Assembly: GCA_029624675.1 (NCBI GenBank)
Contig: JARSSP010000043.1
Coordinates: forward strand, 1 to 64,000
DNA from: Candidatus Contendibacter sp.
GTDB lineage: Bacteria > Pseudomonadota > Gammaproteobacteria > Competibacterales > Competibacteraceae
Reading direction: 5' to 3'
DNA: 64,000 nucleotides
The notes beneath the pieces are model-generated. The model searched no databases. It saw only the letters and a program-made list of their open reading frames with translations, and had not been told where the DNA came from. How positions within the stretch are numbered: position 1 is the first letter of the stretch; every line of letters starts with the position of its first letter. The position numbers and the translations under genes were made by a program. Below, piece by piece: positions 42,805 to 52,478 of this stretch.

Positions 42805-44147
42805 CCGCCGTGGGTCGACTGTTCTGGAAATTTTTCTTGGCCTTCTGGCTGGCTCTCTTAGCGGCTGGCGCTGGCGTGGGCGCGATGGTCTGGCTACATC
42901 AACGGACGCTCGACGAACGCGGCCAGGAATTGGCTAGCGGGCCGCGCGCCGCGTTTCTGGTGAGCGCGACGACGGCCACGCTCCGGCATGGCGGCGTCGG
43001 GGCGCTACAAGGTTTGCTGGAGGAGTGGCATGGCCGGGGTGGCGCGCATGTGTATGTCGTGGACGATACCGACCGGGAACTGCTGGACCGCGCGGTTCCC
43101 CTTGAGGCGCTGGCGCAAGCTCGCCGGCTGGCGCTGGGGGATCAGGAGTCGCGCATCGCCCGACTGGAGACGGCGGGCGGGCGGTCCTATCTGTTTTTCA
43201 TTCCCGCCGAAGGCGAGGCGGCGCCGCGCCATCCCCCGCCGCCGTCGCCGCTGCTGCCGATCAGCATCGGCATCCTGGCCAGCCTCGGCTTTAGCGCGTT
43301 GCTGGCCTGGTATCTAGCGAAGCCGATCCGCCACCTGCGCGGCGCGTTCGACGCCGTGGCGGCAGGAAAGCTCGATACCCGGATCGGGCCGCGCATGGGG
43401 CGGCGGCGCGATGAAATCGCCGACCTGGGGCGGGATTTCGACCGCATGGCCGGGCAACTGCAAATTCTGGTCGGTTCCCAGCGGCGGTTGCTGCACGATG
43501 TCTCGCACGAACTGCGCTCGCCGCTGGCGCGGTTGCAGGCCGCGATCGGTCTGGCCCGGCAACAGCCGGAGAAGCTGGAGGCTTCGCTGGATCGCATCGA
43601 GCGTGAATCGGGTCGCCTGGATGAACTGGTGGGGGAACTGCTGACGCTGTCGCGGCTGGAAGCCGGCACGAGCGGCGCGACGGACGAGGACATCGATCTG
43701 GTGGAATTGGTGGCGAGCATTGTCGATGACGCGCGGTTCGAGGCGGAGGCGACCGGGCGTCAGGTCAACTTTTCTGGCGGGAGCGAGGCCATCGTTAAGG
43801 TCCGCGCCGAATTGCTGCACCGCGCCTTTGAGAATGTGATCCGCAACGCGGTGAAATACACACGCGAAGGCACGGCGGTTGAAGTGCAAGTCGAACGGCG
43901 GGTTGTTCCCAAGCAGCTGATCGTGACCGTCGATGATCGGGGTCCCGGCGTTCCCGACAGTGATTTGCAGGCGGTCTTTGAGCCGTTTTTCCGGGCTGGA
44001 GCCGGCGTCAAGGCCACCGGCTTCGGTTTGGGGTTGGCCATCGCCCGCCGGGCCATCGAGGCGCATGACGGGAGCATTCGCGCGCTGAATCGCCCGGACG
44101 GCGGGTTGCGAGTGGAGATCGTTCTACCGGTGGGTCAGGTTAGCTAA
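42801..44147 (+). CDS. CpxA-like sensor histidine kinase
   Basis: 448 residues, GTG start. Two membrane helices (FFLAFWLALLAAGAGVGAMV and LLPISIGILASLGFSALLAW) flank a periplasmic sensor domain of about 115 residues. Then HAMP, the H-box with H236 (LLHDVSHELRSPLARLQ), N-box (FENVIRNAVKYT), and G-boxes (DDRGPGVP, TGFGLGLAI). It should phosphorylate the adjacent regulator in response to envelope stress. The downstream superoxide dismutase gene is convergent with a 9-base gap. Confidence 0.93.
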   Translation: MTAVGRLFWKFFLAFWLALLAAGAGVGAMVWLHQRTLDERGQELASGPRAAFLVSATTATLRHGGVGALQGLLEEWHGRGGAHVYVVDDTDRELLDRAVPLEALAQARRLALGDQESRIARLETAGGRSYLFFIPAEGEAAPRHPPPPSPLLPISIGILASLGFSALLAWYLAKPIRHLRGAFDAVAAGKLDTRIGPRMGRRRDEIADLGRDFDRMAGQLQILVGSQRRLLHDVSHELRSPLARLQAAIGLARQQPEKLEASLDRIERESGRLDELVGELLTLSRLEAGTSGATDEDIDLVELVASIVDDARFEAEATGRQVNFSGGSEAIVKVRAELLHRAFENVIRNAVKYTREGTAVEVQVERRVVPKQLIVTVDDRGPGVPDSDLQAVFEPFFRAGAGVKATGFGLGLAIARRAIEAHDGSIRALNRPDGGLRVEIVLPVGQVS

Positions 44148-44156
44148 CAGCCCGCC

Positions 44157-44879
44157 TCAGCCCGCCAGATTCTTCGCGGCAAATTCCCAGTTGATCAGGT
44201 TGTCGAGGACAGCGGCCACATAGTCGGCCCGCCGGTTCTGGTAATCCAGATAGTAGGCGTGCTCCCACACATCGACAGTCAGTAGCGGCTGTTGACCGTG
44301 GGCGATGGGGGTATCGGCGTTGCCGGTCTTGGTGACGATCAGCTTGTCACCGTCCTTGACCAGCCAGGCCCAGCCGCTGCCAAACTGGCTGGTGGCGGTC
44401 TTGGCGAACTCAGCCTTGAATTTGTCGTAATCGCCGAAGGATTTTTCGATCAGCTCGGCCAGCGCCCCGCTAGGTTTGCCGCCGCCCTTGGGCCGCAGGC
44501 TGTTCCAATAGAAGGTGTGGTTCCAGACCTGCGCGGCGTTGTTGAAGATCGCGGCCTGGTCGGCGCCGCCGGCGGTGGCCTTGACGACCGCTGCCAGCGG
44601 CTGGTCGGCTAGCGGCGTGCCGGCGACCAGTTCGTTGAGCTTGTTGACATAACCCTGATGGTGCTTGCCGTAGTGGAAGCCAATGGTCTGGGCCGAGATG
44701 TAGGGACTTAGGGCATCGTCAGCGTAGGGCAGGGTTGGCAAGGTAAAGGGTCCGCTGGCGGCGGCGCGCGCCGGGCGAGAAGGAGCGAGGCCGCCTAACG
44801 CCAGCGCGGCGGAGCCGGCCAACAGGGTGGTCAGAAAACGGCGGCGGTTCAGGGCGTATTCGGGCAGGGAAGCGGACAT
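44157..44879 (-). CDS. Tat-exported superoxide dismutase, Fe-type
   Basis: 240 residues from ATG 44879. The leader [20 protein letters not shown] is a twin-arginine signal, so the enzyme is exported folded with its metal. Metal ligands are H69 ([11 protein letters not shown]), H121 (VWNHTFYW), D203 and H207 (DVWEHAYY). Q117 in NNAAQVWNH is the position that marks Fe-type enzymes. Cytoplasmic SODs lack this leader; a periplasmic Fe-SOD would remove superoxide at the envelope. Confidence 0.93.
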   Translation of the reverse strand: MSASLPEYALNRRRFLTTLLAGSAALALGGLAPSRPARAAASGPFTLPTLPYADDALSPYISAQTIGFHYGKHHQGYVNKLNELVAGTPLADQPLAAVVKATAGGADQAAIFNNAAQVWNHTFYWNSLRPKGGGKPSGALAELIEKSFGDYDKFKAEFAKTATSQFGSGWAWLVKDGDKLIVTKTGNADTPIAHGQQPLLTVDVWEHAYYLDYQNRRADYVAAVLDNLINWEFAAKNLAG

Positions 44880-45013
44880 CGGTTGGCCTCCTTCGGGTAG
44901 TCTGGTGGTCAGCACGTGGAATCGATACTCAATCGATGAGTGACAGTGTAGCTGACCGCGCGTTCACCCTCGCTGCGGTTTGCGACTGGACCGCGATGGC
45001 CGGGCGGCAAAAT

Positions 45014-45547
45014 TTACTGTAGGGAGCCCCAACGGCTAACGGCGGGTTCGGCGACCGCCCACTTCCAGCTCTTGTCCTGCCGGCAAGCGGTCACCACGAA
45101 CCACTGGCGCGTCTGTTTGTTGCCTTCGCCGTCGACGACGGAAAACAGCGCCTCCTTGCACAGAGCCAGCGGCGAAGCCAGGATGCGGACCACCTCGACT
45201 TCGCCGTGTTCGTTTTCGTAGGGCACCGGATGCTGGATTTTCCAGGACTCGATGTCGCCCGGCTTCATCCGGCCGATTTGGGCGGCGATTTGATCCTGTT
45301 CGGCCTGGTGCCAGGTGCGGAACACGTATTTGGCGGTGACATCGACCGCGACCGCGACTCCGATGCTGACCCCATAGCCTACCGCGGGATTGGTGGTGGC
45401 CGCGCCGCTGGCGATGCCGGCGGCGGCCCCGGCGAACCCGCCGATGGTATTGCAGCCCGTGAGGATGATGGCCCATAGACCGACGATCAGCGGCGCGGTG
45501 GGATCGATTTTCGAGTGGGCGGCGGTTGCCTTGCGCGACCGCCTCAT
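45014..45547 (-). CDS. Gly-zipper-type envelope protein, paralogue 2
   Basis: 177 residues from ATG 45547, overlapping the previous stop (ATGA). A lipobox-like IILTGC precedes NTIGGFAGAAAGIASGAATT, a glycine/alanine-rich helix. Then WHQAEQDQIAAQIGRMKPGD, VPYENEHGEVEVVR, CKEALFSVVDGE and KWAVAEPAVSRWGSLQ. The same order occurs in its upstream neighbour, so the two come from a tandem duplication. The leader before the lipobox is long and charged, so lipid anchoring is less sure here. Function unknown. Confidence 0.7.
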   Translation of the reverse strand: MRRSRKATAAHSKIDPTAPLIVGLWAIILTGCNTIGGFAGAAAGIASGAATTNPAVGYGVSIGVAVAVDVTAKYVFRTWHQAEQDQIAAQIGRMKPGDIESWKIQHPVPYENEHGEVEVVRILASPLALCKEALFSVVDGEGNKQTRQWFVVTACRQDKSWKWAVAEPAVSRWGSLQ

Positions 45548-46065
45548 TGCAACGCGCCCCAACGCTCGGTGGCCGGTTCGGCGGAGGCCCATTTCCAGCG
45601 GTCGGCGTCGCGGCAGATAGTGGCGACGTAGAAGTCGCTTTGCGGCTTGTGGTCGGCGGCGGCGGTGTCGATCGAGAACACAATTTCCTTGCAGATCAGG
45701 TTCCGCCCGCTGATGATCCGGCTGACCGTAACCCGGCCCCGCTCGTCATCCTCGATGGGGACTTTATGGCTCACTTGCCAGGTCGCCACCGCGCCGGGCT
45801 CCAGTTTGCCGGCGATCTGGGCGATCAGATCCTGCTGTTCCTGATGGGTCTTGCGCTGGGCATATTGGAGGCCGGCCATAGCCACCGATCTCACGCCCAG
45901 CCCGATGCCGGTGGCGACCGCTGCATTGTCGGTGGCTCTGCTGGCGATGGCCGCGCCACCGACACCGGCCAGATCAGCCGTGCCCTCGCGCAAAAAGGAG
46001 CTGCATCCGCACGCGCCAGCGGCGATCCCTATCAGTAACAGCACGGTTGGATGGCGTTTGTTCAT
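45544..46065 (-). CDS. Gly-zipper-type lipoprotein, paralogue 1
   Basis: 173 residues from ATG 46065. Signal MNKRHPTVLLLIGIAAGACG with a lipobox ending in C-G-C, then AGVGGAAIASRATDN. HQEQQDLIAQIAGKLEPGAV, VPIEDDERGRVTV, CKEIVFSIDTAAAD and KWASAEPATERWGALQ align block by block with the next gene. Probably an outer-membrane lipoprotein; role unknown. The two genes form an operon. Confidence 0.72.
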   Translation of the reverse strand: MNKRHPTVLLLIGIAAGACGCSSFLREGTADLAGVGGAAIASRATDNAAVATGIGLGVRSVAMAGLQYAQRKTHQEQQDLIAQIAGKLEPGAVATWQVSHKVPIEDDERGRVTVSRIISGRNLICKEIVFSIDTAAADHKPQSDFYVATICRDADRWKWASAEPATERWGALQ

Positions 46066-46173
46066 CGCTTGCTCGGATCGCCGTGAATCGAAAGACAACA
46101 CAGTGTAGCCGACTGGTCGTGAATGGGCTCTAACCGGGGTTGACCTTCCACACGGCACGATTATGATGCAGAC

Positions 46174-46959
46174 ATGACGACGCCCACCCCTAAACGAGAA
46201 ATCGACGCATTGCTTAGCCGCTTGATCGCGGTCGGTAATTCTGATTCCACTCCCAACAGCGACGAGTTAGAACGCCTCCAATGGCAGGCGCGGAAGCTGC
46301 TGCGCAGCGATCCCGCCAACGCCCACATGGCGCTGGGCATCATGGCCTCTTGGCGTCGGGACGAAGCCACCGCAGAGCAGGAGTTCCTGCGTTCACGAGA
46401 TACGGGCGGCTGGAGGCCGGACTGGGCACTGAACTTCGCAACCATGCTCCGCACGTTTAATCGCATGGAAGAAGCGTTGAGCCAAACCTTGACTGTGGTG
46501 CAACAGGGGCCTGGGCCGTTCTATGCTCCGGCGTTGGAAGGGGCCATCGAATGGGCCTATGCGGTTGGGCGACTGCATCTAGCCATCGAGCTTCTAGAAT
46601 CCTTGCGCAACCACACGACGGAACCGTTACCGGACAAAATTGCCCCTTTGGGAAACATTTTGCAGCCGCTTGTGGAGGCGGCCGACGCCTTGGGCTTGAC
46701 CGATGATCAAATGGCCGCAATGCAAGCGCCGGTCTGGGCGCTGCTTCGCGAGAAGCAGATAGCAGCGGGCGCTGTTGGGATTGAGGACGAGGTGTACAAC
46801 GACGGCAGTCTGTTTATAAGCCGGACGTTCGAGTTGTCGATACCGTTCGAGGAGATTCTCCAGTTGGAGGAAGCGTTGGTCAAAGCCCAGTTCGAGCAGG
46901 AAGAAACCTTGCCGATCTGGGATTTCAGCGTCAGCCTGCGAGAACGGGAGGCCGCTTGA
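46174..46959 (+). CDS. TPR-like protein of unknown function, partner of a HEPN gene
   Basis: 261 residues. The first 170 residues are helical pairs of TPR type (RKLLRSDPANAHMALGIMAS, DWALNFATMLRTFNRMEEAL, APALEGAIEWAYAVGRLHLA). The C-terminal part (about 200-261) holds VYNDGSLFISRTFELSIPFE and looks strand-rich. No catalytic motif seen. It overlaps the HEPN gene by four bases, a spacing typical of toxin-antitoxin or other two-component units. Confidence 0.6.
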   Translation: MTTPTPKREIDALLSRLIAVGNSDSTPNSDELERLQWQARKLLRSDPANAHMALGIMASWRRDEATAEQEFLRSRDTGGWRPDWALNFATMLRTFNRMEEALSQTLTVVQQGPGPFYAPALEGAIEWAYAVGRLHLAIELLESLRNHTTEPLPDKIAPLGNILQPLVEAADALGLTDDQMAAMQAPVWALLREKQIAAGAVGIEDEVYNDGSLFISRTFELSIPFEEILQLEEALVKAQFEQEETLPIWDFSVSLREREAA

Positions 46960-47366
46960 GCATCACGCCGGAGTCTTTTCTGGCGGAAGCGCAGCTGGCT
47001 TCGAAACGCGCCGATGAAATGGGAATGCGCCTGACGATCAATCGGGCGTACTACGCCGCCTTCCATTGGGCGTTGACGGTCAGCCACTTCTGCCCCAATC
47101 CGTCGGCTGCCCAGGCCGAGGGAATGCACAGAGCCTTGATTCGACGGTTCCAATCCGTCCCGAAGCAAGGTTTTCGAGGCGCGAATATTGCGCGGGAAAT
47201 CGGCGCGTGGTTGGACAAAGGCCGCAAGCTTCGCACCATCGCGGACTATGAACTGAACGCGACGATCCATAAAAATGATCCCACCACAGCACTGTTTTAT
47301 GCTGAACACGTTCGGAAACAGGTCGCTCAGTTCGCCGCATTGCATAATCCGTCACCCACCACTTGA
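46956..47366 (+). CDS. HEPN-domain protein
   Basis: 136 residues; the start is TTG 46956 overlapping the upstream stop. INRAYYAAFHWALTVSHF contains R-x6-H, the catalytic form of the HEPN RNase motif, in the position used by HEPN nucleases. Four helices in all. HEPN proteins are ribonucleases or nucleotide-binding partners in toxin-antitoxin and defence units. The usual MNT antitoxin is absent; the TPR-like gene upstream is in its place. Confidence 0.7.
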   Translation: MSITPESFLAEAQLASKRADEMGMRLTINRAYYAAFHWALTVSHFCPNPSAAQAEGMHRALIRRFQSVPKQGFRGANIAREIGAWLDKGRKLRTIADYELNATIHKNDPTTALFYAEHVRKQVAQFAALHNPSPTT

Positions 47367-47501
47367 CTCTCCCACCAACCAATATTATCCGCGGATCAGT
47401 CGCGCCACTGCCTGATACACGGCGTTGAAATCTACTGCGGGTAGAACAGGAAAGCAGGCTTCGCTATCAGCAAGCGGCATGATGAAAAAAGCAAGGCGCG
47501 C

Positions 47502-47843
47502 TTACGGCGCGGGTTCGATGGCGGTAATGACATAGGCACCCTTGTCGCCTTTCGTCATCGTGAACTTGATCTTGTCACCCGCCTTGACCGCGCCGGCCAG
47601 CGTTTTGTCCGCCAATTGGAAATCCATGGTCATCCGTGGCCAGTTCAGCGCTGGGATCGGGTCGTGATCGATCACCAGCTTGCCCTTGGCCGCGTCCACG
47701 CCCTTCACCGTCCCGGTGGCGGGGATGGTCGCGACGGTGGTCGCCGACGCCGCGCCGTGACCGGCGTGGGGATCGGCCGCTAGGGTTGGACCGTCGCTCA
47801 GCAGGGCGATCAACGCGGCGGCAATAAGGAGCGGTTGTTTCAT
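47502..47843 (-). CDS. CusF-like periplasmic copper-binding protein
   Basis: 113 residues from ATG 47843. Signal peptide (LLIAAALIALLSDGPTLAA), a HAGHG metal patch, then a small beta-barrel with VIDHDPIPALNWPRMTMDF. The H, W and two M residues there match the Cu(I)/Ag(I) site of CusF. No CusCBA or CopA gene is adjacent, so it may serve a pump encoded elsewhere. The gap 47367-47501 shows no gene. Confidence 0.9.
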   Translation of the reverse strand: MKQPLLIAAALIALLSDGPTLAADPHAGHGAASATTVATIPATGTVKGVDAAKGKLVIDHDPIPALNWPRMTMDFQLADKTLAGAVKAGDKIKFTMTKGDKGAYVITAIEPAP

Positions 47844-47941
47844 GGCGTTTTCCTTGGAAGGTCGGTTCAGTGGAATTATCGAGATAACCAATTGAATTAT
47901 TGAAGCTATATTAAGAGAAAATCAAACCGAGACGGAAATTC

Positions 47942-50900
47942 ATGAAAGGAACTCGCGTAAAAGCGATTTTATCCGCGATGGCTGGTTTCCTCGTGGTTCT
48001 CCTGGCCATCTGGGCGGTGAATTATTGGCTGATCCAGCCCGCCTTCGATGAATTGGAACGCTCGCAGACGATGGAAGACAGCATGCGGGCGGGCGCGGCG
48101 ATCCAAGGCGAATTGCGGCAGTTGGACAACGCGCTCGGCAACTGGGCCGAATGGGATGACGCCTACGCGTTCGCCGAGAACCGCGATCCTCGTTTCATCC
48201 AGTCCAATCTTGGCGACTGGCGCGTGCTGGAAAAAAGTTCGCACCTGAACCTTTGCGTCATCCTGGCCCGTGACGGCCAGGTGCTTTACAACGGTGGCTA
48301 CGATACCGACCTGGGCGGAGACGTGAGCCTGGCGGCATTTTCTGGCGAGCGTCCGGCCATCCTGGCCACACTCCGGCCGGTGCTGGAACGGGAGCAGGCG
48401 CTCGAAGGAATTTTGTCCACCGAGCATGGCCCGTTGTTGCTGGTCGCGCGCCCCATCTTGACCACGCGGGGCGCCGGGCCAGCGCGCGGCGCGTTGGTGT
48501 TCGGCCGATTCCTGGACGCGCCATTGTTGCGCGCTCTAATCGAGCAGACCCAGGTTAAGTTCGAACTGTTTACCGAAGACGATCCCCGATTGGCCTTGGA
48601 GGAACGGAATTACCTGCGCACCCTGCAACCGGGTGTGGCGGCCTTGCGGCCAGGACCGCACGGTGCACCGTTCATGTACGAAATGCTGGCCGGTCTGGCG
48701 GATCAACCCGCCGTGCTGATCCGCACTCCCATCCGGCAGGCGATCTCCGCGACGGCGCGAAGCACGGGCCATGCCCTGATCGGGGTTCTCGGTCTGATCA
48801 CCCTGACCCTGCTGCTCGGCGGGGCTTATCTCTTCAACCGATCCGGCGCCAGCGAGACCGGACCCGCCAACGTGGCGGCCTGGGGAACCGCGGCCTTGAC
48901 CGCCCTGATCGGCCTGGCCCTGACCGGCGGCCTTTTTCTGGATCTGCGCCAACGGAATCAGGAGGGACTGGAGCGTCGGTTTCAACTGATCGCGATGCAG
49001 CGCGCCGACCTTGTCGTCGAAAAATTCAGGGACAACCTGCGCGATCTCGACGCCGTCAAACGCTTCTTCGACAGTTCGGAGAAAGTGACCCGGCAAGAAT
49101 TCCACCAGTTCGTGACCCCGATTCTCGACTATTACCGTGGTTTCCAGGCCATCGAATGGCTGCCGCGCGTGACCTGGGAGCAGCGGAGCGAGTTTGAGGC
49201 CGCCGCGCGGGGGGATGGACTGGCGGACTTTCAGTTCACCGAGCTGGGTGGCGGTGGAGCGATGGTCCCGGCTGCCCAGCGTGACGAGTATTTCCCCGTT
49301 TATTATCTGGAACCCTACGCCGGTAACGAGAGAGCGCTGGGATATACCCCCGCCCCGCCCCACCCAGCGCGTGGCGCGGTGTTGACGCAGGCCCGGGACA
49401 GCGGCCGACTCACGCTCAGCGAGCGGTATACTTTGGTACAGGGACCGGCCCAGCATTTTTCGGTGCTGGCATTCGCGCCGGTCTACGCGGGAATAACAAC
49501 CCACGATGTTGAGGAGCGCCGGCGACGGTTGAAAGGCTTCGTGCTGGGGGTGATCCGGGCCGGCGCGGTGGTGGAAACCGCGTTGCGGAACACCGAGCCG
49601 CAAGGGTTGATTCTGCACCTGATCGATTTGTCGGCGGAAGGCGAGCGCCAGTCGCTTTACGAGTGGACCCCACGCCTGGGTTCGCCACGGCCGGTCGATC
49701 AAATAGCGCTGCGGTATCGCCAGGATTTTCCGCTGGCCGACCGGACGTGGCGGATCGAAATCCAACCAAACGCGGTGTTCGTCGCCAACCATGCCGAGCG
49801 GACTCATCAATGGGTTCCGGCCATCAGTGGGCTGCTGACCGCGCTGGCGACCCTGTACCTGTTCACCGTGGTCTCTCAACGACGACGGGCGGAGGTGCAA
49901 GTAGCGATGCGAACCGCCGAGCTGCGCGCCAGTCAGGAATACACCCGCGCTGTACTGGACGCCCTCACCGACGCCGTGTTCGTGGAAGATGCCGGCACGG
50001 GGCGGATCATCGACGTCAACCGCCGCATGAGCGAGCTGTACGGCCATACCCACGCCGAGGCGCTCACGCTCAAGGTGGACCAACTCAGCCTGGGAACGCC
50101 GCCCTATGCCCGGGAAGACGCGCTAGCGTGGCTGCGCAAGACCCGGCAGGAAGGTCCGCAAACCTTCGAATGGATCGCCAAGACCCGCGCCGGCGCCCTG
50201 TTTTGGGCCGAAGTCAGCATCCGCTTCGCCGTCATCGGCGGCTGGGAACGGTTCATCGTCAGCGTGCGCGACATCGCCGAACGCAAGACGGCTGAGCAGG
50301 CGTTGCGGGAAAGCGAGGAACGGTTCCGCGTCCTGCATGAAGCGTCCTTTGGCGGCATCGGCATTCACGACCAGGGCGTGATCCTGGAGTGCAACCAAGG
50401 CTTGGTCAACATGACCGGATTCCCGGTCGACGAACTGGTCGGCATGAACGGACTGCTGCTGATCGCGCCGCAATGGCGGGAGTTGGTGACGCGAAACATC
50501 CGCGACGGCTACGCCAACGCCTACGAGGTGGAAGGTTTGCGCCGGGATGGCGCGGTCTATCCGCTGGAAATTCAGGGCAAGAGCATTCCCTATCGAGGTC
50601 GGATGGTTCGGGTGGCGGAATTCCGGGACATCACCGAGCGCCGGCGCGCGGAGGAGCGCCAGCGGCTGGCGGCGGCCGTATTCGACGCGGCGCGCGAAGC
50701 CATCGTGGTGACCGACATTGATGGGAACATCGTCGCCGTCAACCCGGCCTTCATCGCCATGACTGGCTATGCCGAGGCCGAGGTGAAAGGCCAGCCGTTG
50801 CGGCTCCTGCAATCCGACCGCCAATCGGAAACCTATTACCGCGCGATCCGGCAAACCGTGACGCGGGACGGCGTCTGGCAGGGTGAATTTTGGAGCCGGC

Positions 50901-52327
50901 GCAAGGACGGCGGTCTGTTCCTGGCGCTGGCCACCTTCGGCGAGGTGCGGGACGCGGCGGACCAGGTCTCTCATCATGTGATCGTCGCCACCGACATCAC
51001 TCGTCAGAAGGAAACCGAGCAACGCATCGAGCATCTGGCCTACTACGACGCCCTGACCGATTTGCCCAACCGAGCATTGCTGACCCAGCGGGCGGATCTG
51101 GCGCTGGCTCTGGCGGGCCGTCGGCGCGAGGAAGTCGCGGTGCTGTTCCTCGACCTGGATCGGTTCAAGGAGGTCAACGATTCGCTCGGTCATGCCGAGG
51201 GCGATACCCTGCTGGTGCAGGCCGCGGCGCGGCTGCGGGGACTGGTGCGGGAGACCGATACGATCTGCCGGCTGGGGGGCGACGAATTTGTGTTGCTGTT
51301 GCCGGACACCGGCCAGTCCGGCGCCGCGCGGCTGGCGAGCAAGCTGGTGGCCGCGTTTGGTCAGCCGTTCGTCGTCGCCGGTCACAGCCTGCGTGTAACC
51401 GTCTCGGCCGGGGTTGCCCTTTATCCTCACGACGGCGCGACCTTCGGCGAGTTGTTGAAGAACGCCGACACCGCCCTGTACCGGGCCAAGCACGAGGGCC
51501 GCAACACCTGGGTGTTCTATGCCCGGGAGATGAACGTCGCCACCTTCGAGCGCCTGGTGCTGGAATCGCAACTGCGCAAGGCCATCGACACCGGCCAACT
51601 GCGCGCCTATTTTCAACCCAAGGTGCGGCTGAGCGACGGGGGGCTGGCCGGTGCCGAGGCGCTGGTGCGCTGGTTGCACCCCGATCATGGGCTGATTCCA
51701 CCGGGGCGTTTCATCCCAGTGGCCGAAGCCAGCGATCTCATCGTCGATCTGGGCGACTGGATGCTGGCGGAGGTGTGCCGGCAACTCGCGGTCTGGCGGG
51801 GCGCGGGTCTGCCGCCGCTAACCGTGGCGATCAATCTAGCGGCCCGTCATTTCCGCGATCCGAACTTCATCGAGCGCCTCGAACGGTTGCTGGCGGCCCA
51901 TGGTCTCCCCGCCCAGGCGCTGGAACTGGAACTGACCGAGTCCAGCTTGCTCGAAACCGGCGCGCGGACGGCGGAAACGTTCCTGGCGCTGCGCCGCCTG
52001 GGTCTGGGCCTGGCCATCGACGATTTCGGCGCCGGCTATTCCAACCTGGGTTATCTTAAACGATTGCCGCTCACCGCGTTGAAGATCGACCAAAGCTTCG
52101 TGCGCGACCTCGTCACCGACCCCGACGACCGCATCCTCGCCGCCACCATCGTCGCCCTGGGTCACGGCCTGGGATTGAAGGTCGTGGCGGAGGGCGTGGA
52201 GACCGAGGAGCAACGGCGCATCCTGCTCGACCAGGGCTGCGATTGGGCGCAGGGCTATCTGTTCGCCCCACCGATGCCAGCCGAGTCGTTCGCCGACTGG
52301 CTGGCGCTCGCTCCGAAGATCGCCTAG
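47942..52327 (+). CDS. CHASE4-CHASE-PAS(3)-GGDEF-EAL cyclic-di-GMP enzyme
   Basis: 1461 residues. A first membrane helix (13-32), a CHASE4 sensor (about 45-260, with LRQLDNALGNWAEWDDAYAF), helices near 280-340, a CHASE sensor (about 360-610, FHQFVTPILDYYRGFQAIEW), another helix (about 620-642), and three PAS modules (655-780, 785-905, 910-1030). The cyclase motif GGDEF is intact (1112-1116) with an upstream RETD inhibitory site. The phosphodiesterase begins E1239-A-L and keeps NLAARHF and DDFGAGYSNL. Both activities may be possible. Two different periplasmic sensors in one protein is unusual. Confidence 0.93.
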   Translation: MKGTRVKAILSAMAGFLVVLLAIWAVNYWLIQPAFDELERSQTMEDSMRAGAAIQGELRQLDNALGNWAEWDDAYAFAENRDPRFIQSNLGDWRVLEKSSHLNLCVILARDGQVLYNGGYDTDLGGDVSLAAFSGERPAILATLRPVLEREQALEGILSTEHGPLLLVARPILTTRGAGPARGALVFGRFLDAPLLRALIEQTQVKFELFTEDDPRLALEERNYLRTLQPGVAALRPGPHGAPFMYEMLAGLADQPAVLIRTPIRQAISATARSTGHALIGVLGLITLTLLLGGAYLFNRSGASETGPANVAAWGTAALTALIGLALTGGLFLDLRQRNQEGLERRFQLIAMQRADLVVEKFRDNLRDLDAVKRFFDSSEKVTRQEFHQFVTPILDYYRGFQAIEWLPRVTWEQRSEFEAAARGDGLADFQFTELGGGGAMVPAAQRDEYFPVYYLEPYAGNERALGYTPAPPHPARGAVLTQARDSGRLTLSERYTLVQGPAQHFSVLAFAPVYAGITTHDVEERRRRLKGFVLGVIRAGAVVETALRNTEPQGLILHLIDLSAEGERQSLYEWTPRLGSPRPVDQIALRYRQDFPLADRTWRIEIQPNAVFVANHAERTHQWVPAISGLLTALATLYLFTVVSQRRRAEVQVAMRTAELRASQEYTRAVLDALTDAVFVEDAGTGRIIDVNRRMSELYGHTHAEALTLKVDQLSLGTPPYAREDALAWLRKTRQEGPQTFEWIAKTRAGALFWAEVSIRFAVIGGWERFIVSVRDIAERKTAEQALRESEERFRVLHEASFGGIGIHDQGVILECNQGLVNMTGFPVDELVGMNGLLLIAPQWRELVTRNIRDGYANAYEVEGLRRDGAVYPLEIQGKSIPYRGRMVRVAEFRDITERRRAEERQRLAAAVFDAAREAIVVTDIDGNIVAVNPAFIAMTGYAEAEVKGQPLRLLQSDRQSETYYRAIRQTVTRDGVWQGEFWSRRKDGGLFLALATFGEVRDAADQVSHHVIVATDITRQKETEQRIEHLAYYDALTDLPNRALLTQRADLALALAGRRREEVAVLFLDLDRFKEVNDSLGHAEGDTLLVQAAARLRGLVRETDTICRLGGDEFVLLLPDTGQSGAARLASKLVAAFGQPFVVAGHSLRVTVSAGVALYPHDGATFGELLKNADTALYRAKHEGRNTWVFYAREMNVATFERLVLESQLRKAIDTGQLRAYFQPKVRLSDGGLAGAEALVRWLHPDHGLIPPGRFIPVAEASDLIVDLGDWMLAEVCRQLAVWRGAGLPPLTVAINLAARHFRDPNFIERLERLLAAHGLPAQALELELTESSLLETGARTAETFLALRRLGLGLAIDDFGAGYSNLGYLKRLPLTALKIDQSFVRDLVTDPDDRILAATIVALGHGLGLKVVAEGVETEEQRRILLDQGCDWAQGYLFAPPMPAESFADWLALAPKIA

Positions 52328-52339
52328 CAATTCCCTCCT

Positions 52340-52402
52340 CGTAATCATTCAGTCCCCTTTCTCCCGTCAATGGGGGAGGGGGTTGGAGTGAAGGGGGCGT
52401 GA
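52340..52402. repeat. C/G-rich dispersed repeat, copy 3
   Basis: TCCCCTTTCTCCC followed by GGGGGAGGGGGTTGGAGTGA has the same palindromic build as the segments at 6692-6727 (inside the end of the RND pump gene) and 39113-39152 (inside the start of the ABC ATPase gene). Here it lies between genes, right after the GGDEF-EAL stop, and may act as a transcription end. Confidence 0.6.
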
Positions 52403-52478
52403 GTGGGCTGCCGGTCGCCCAACGGATTTCGCGTCGTTCCATCGTTGAACGCTTTCGTTGGGCCTACACTAGCAACGA

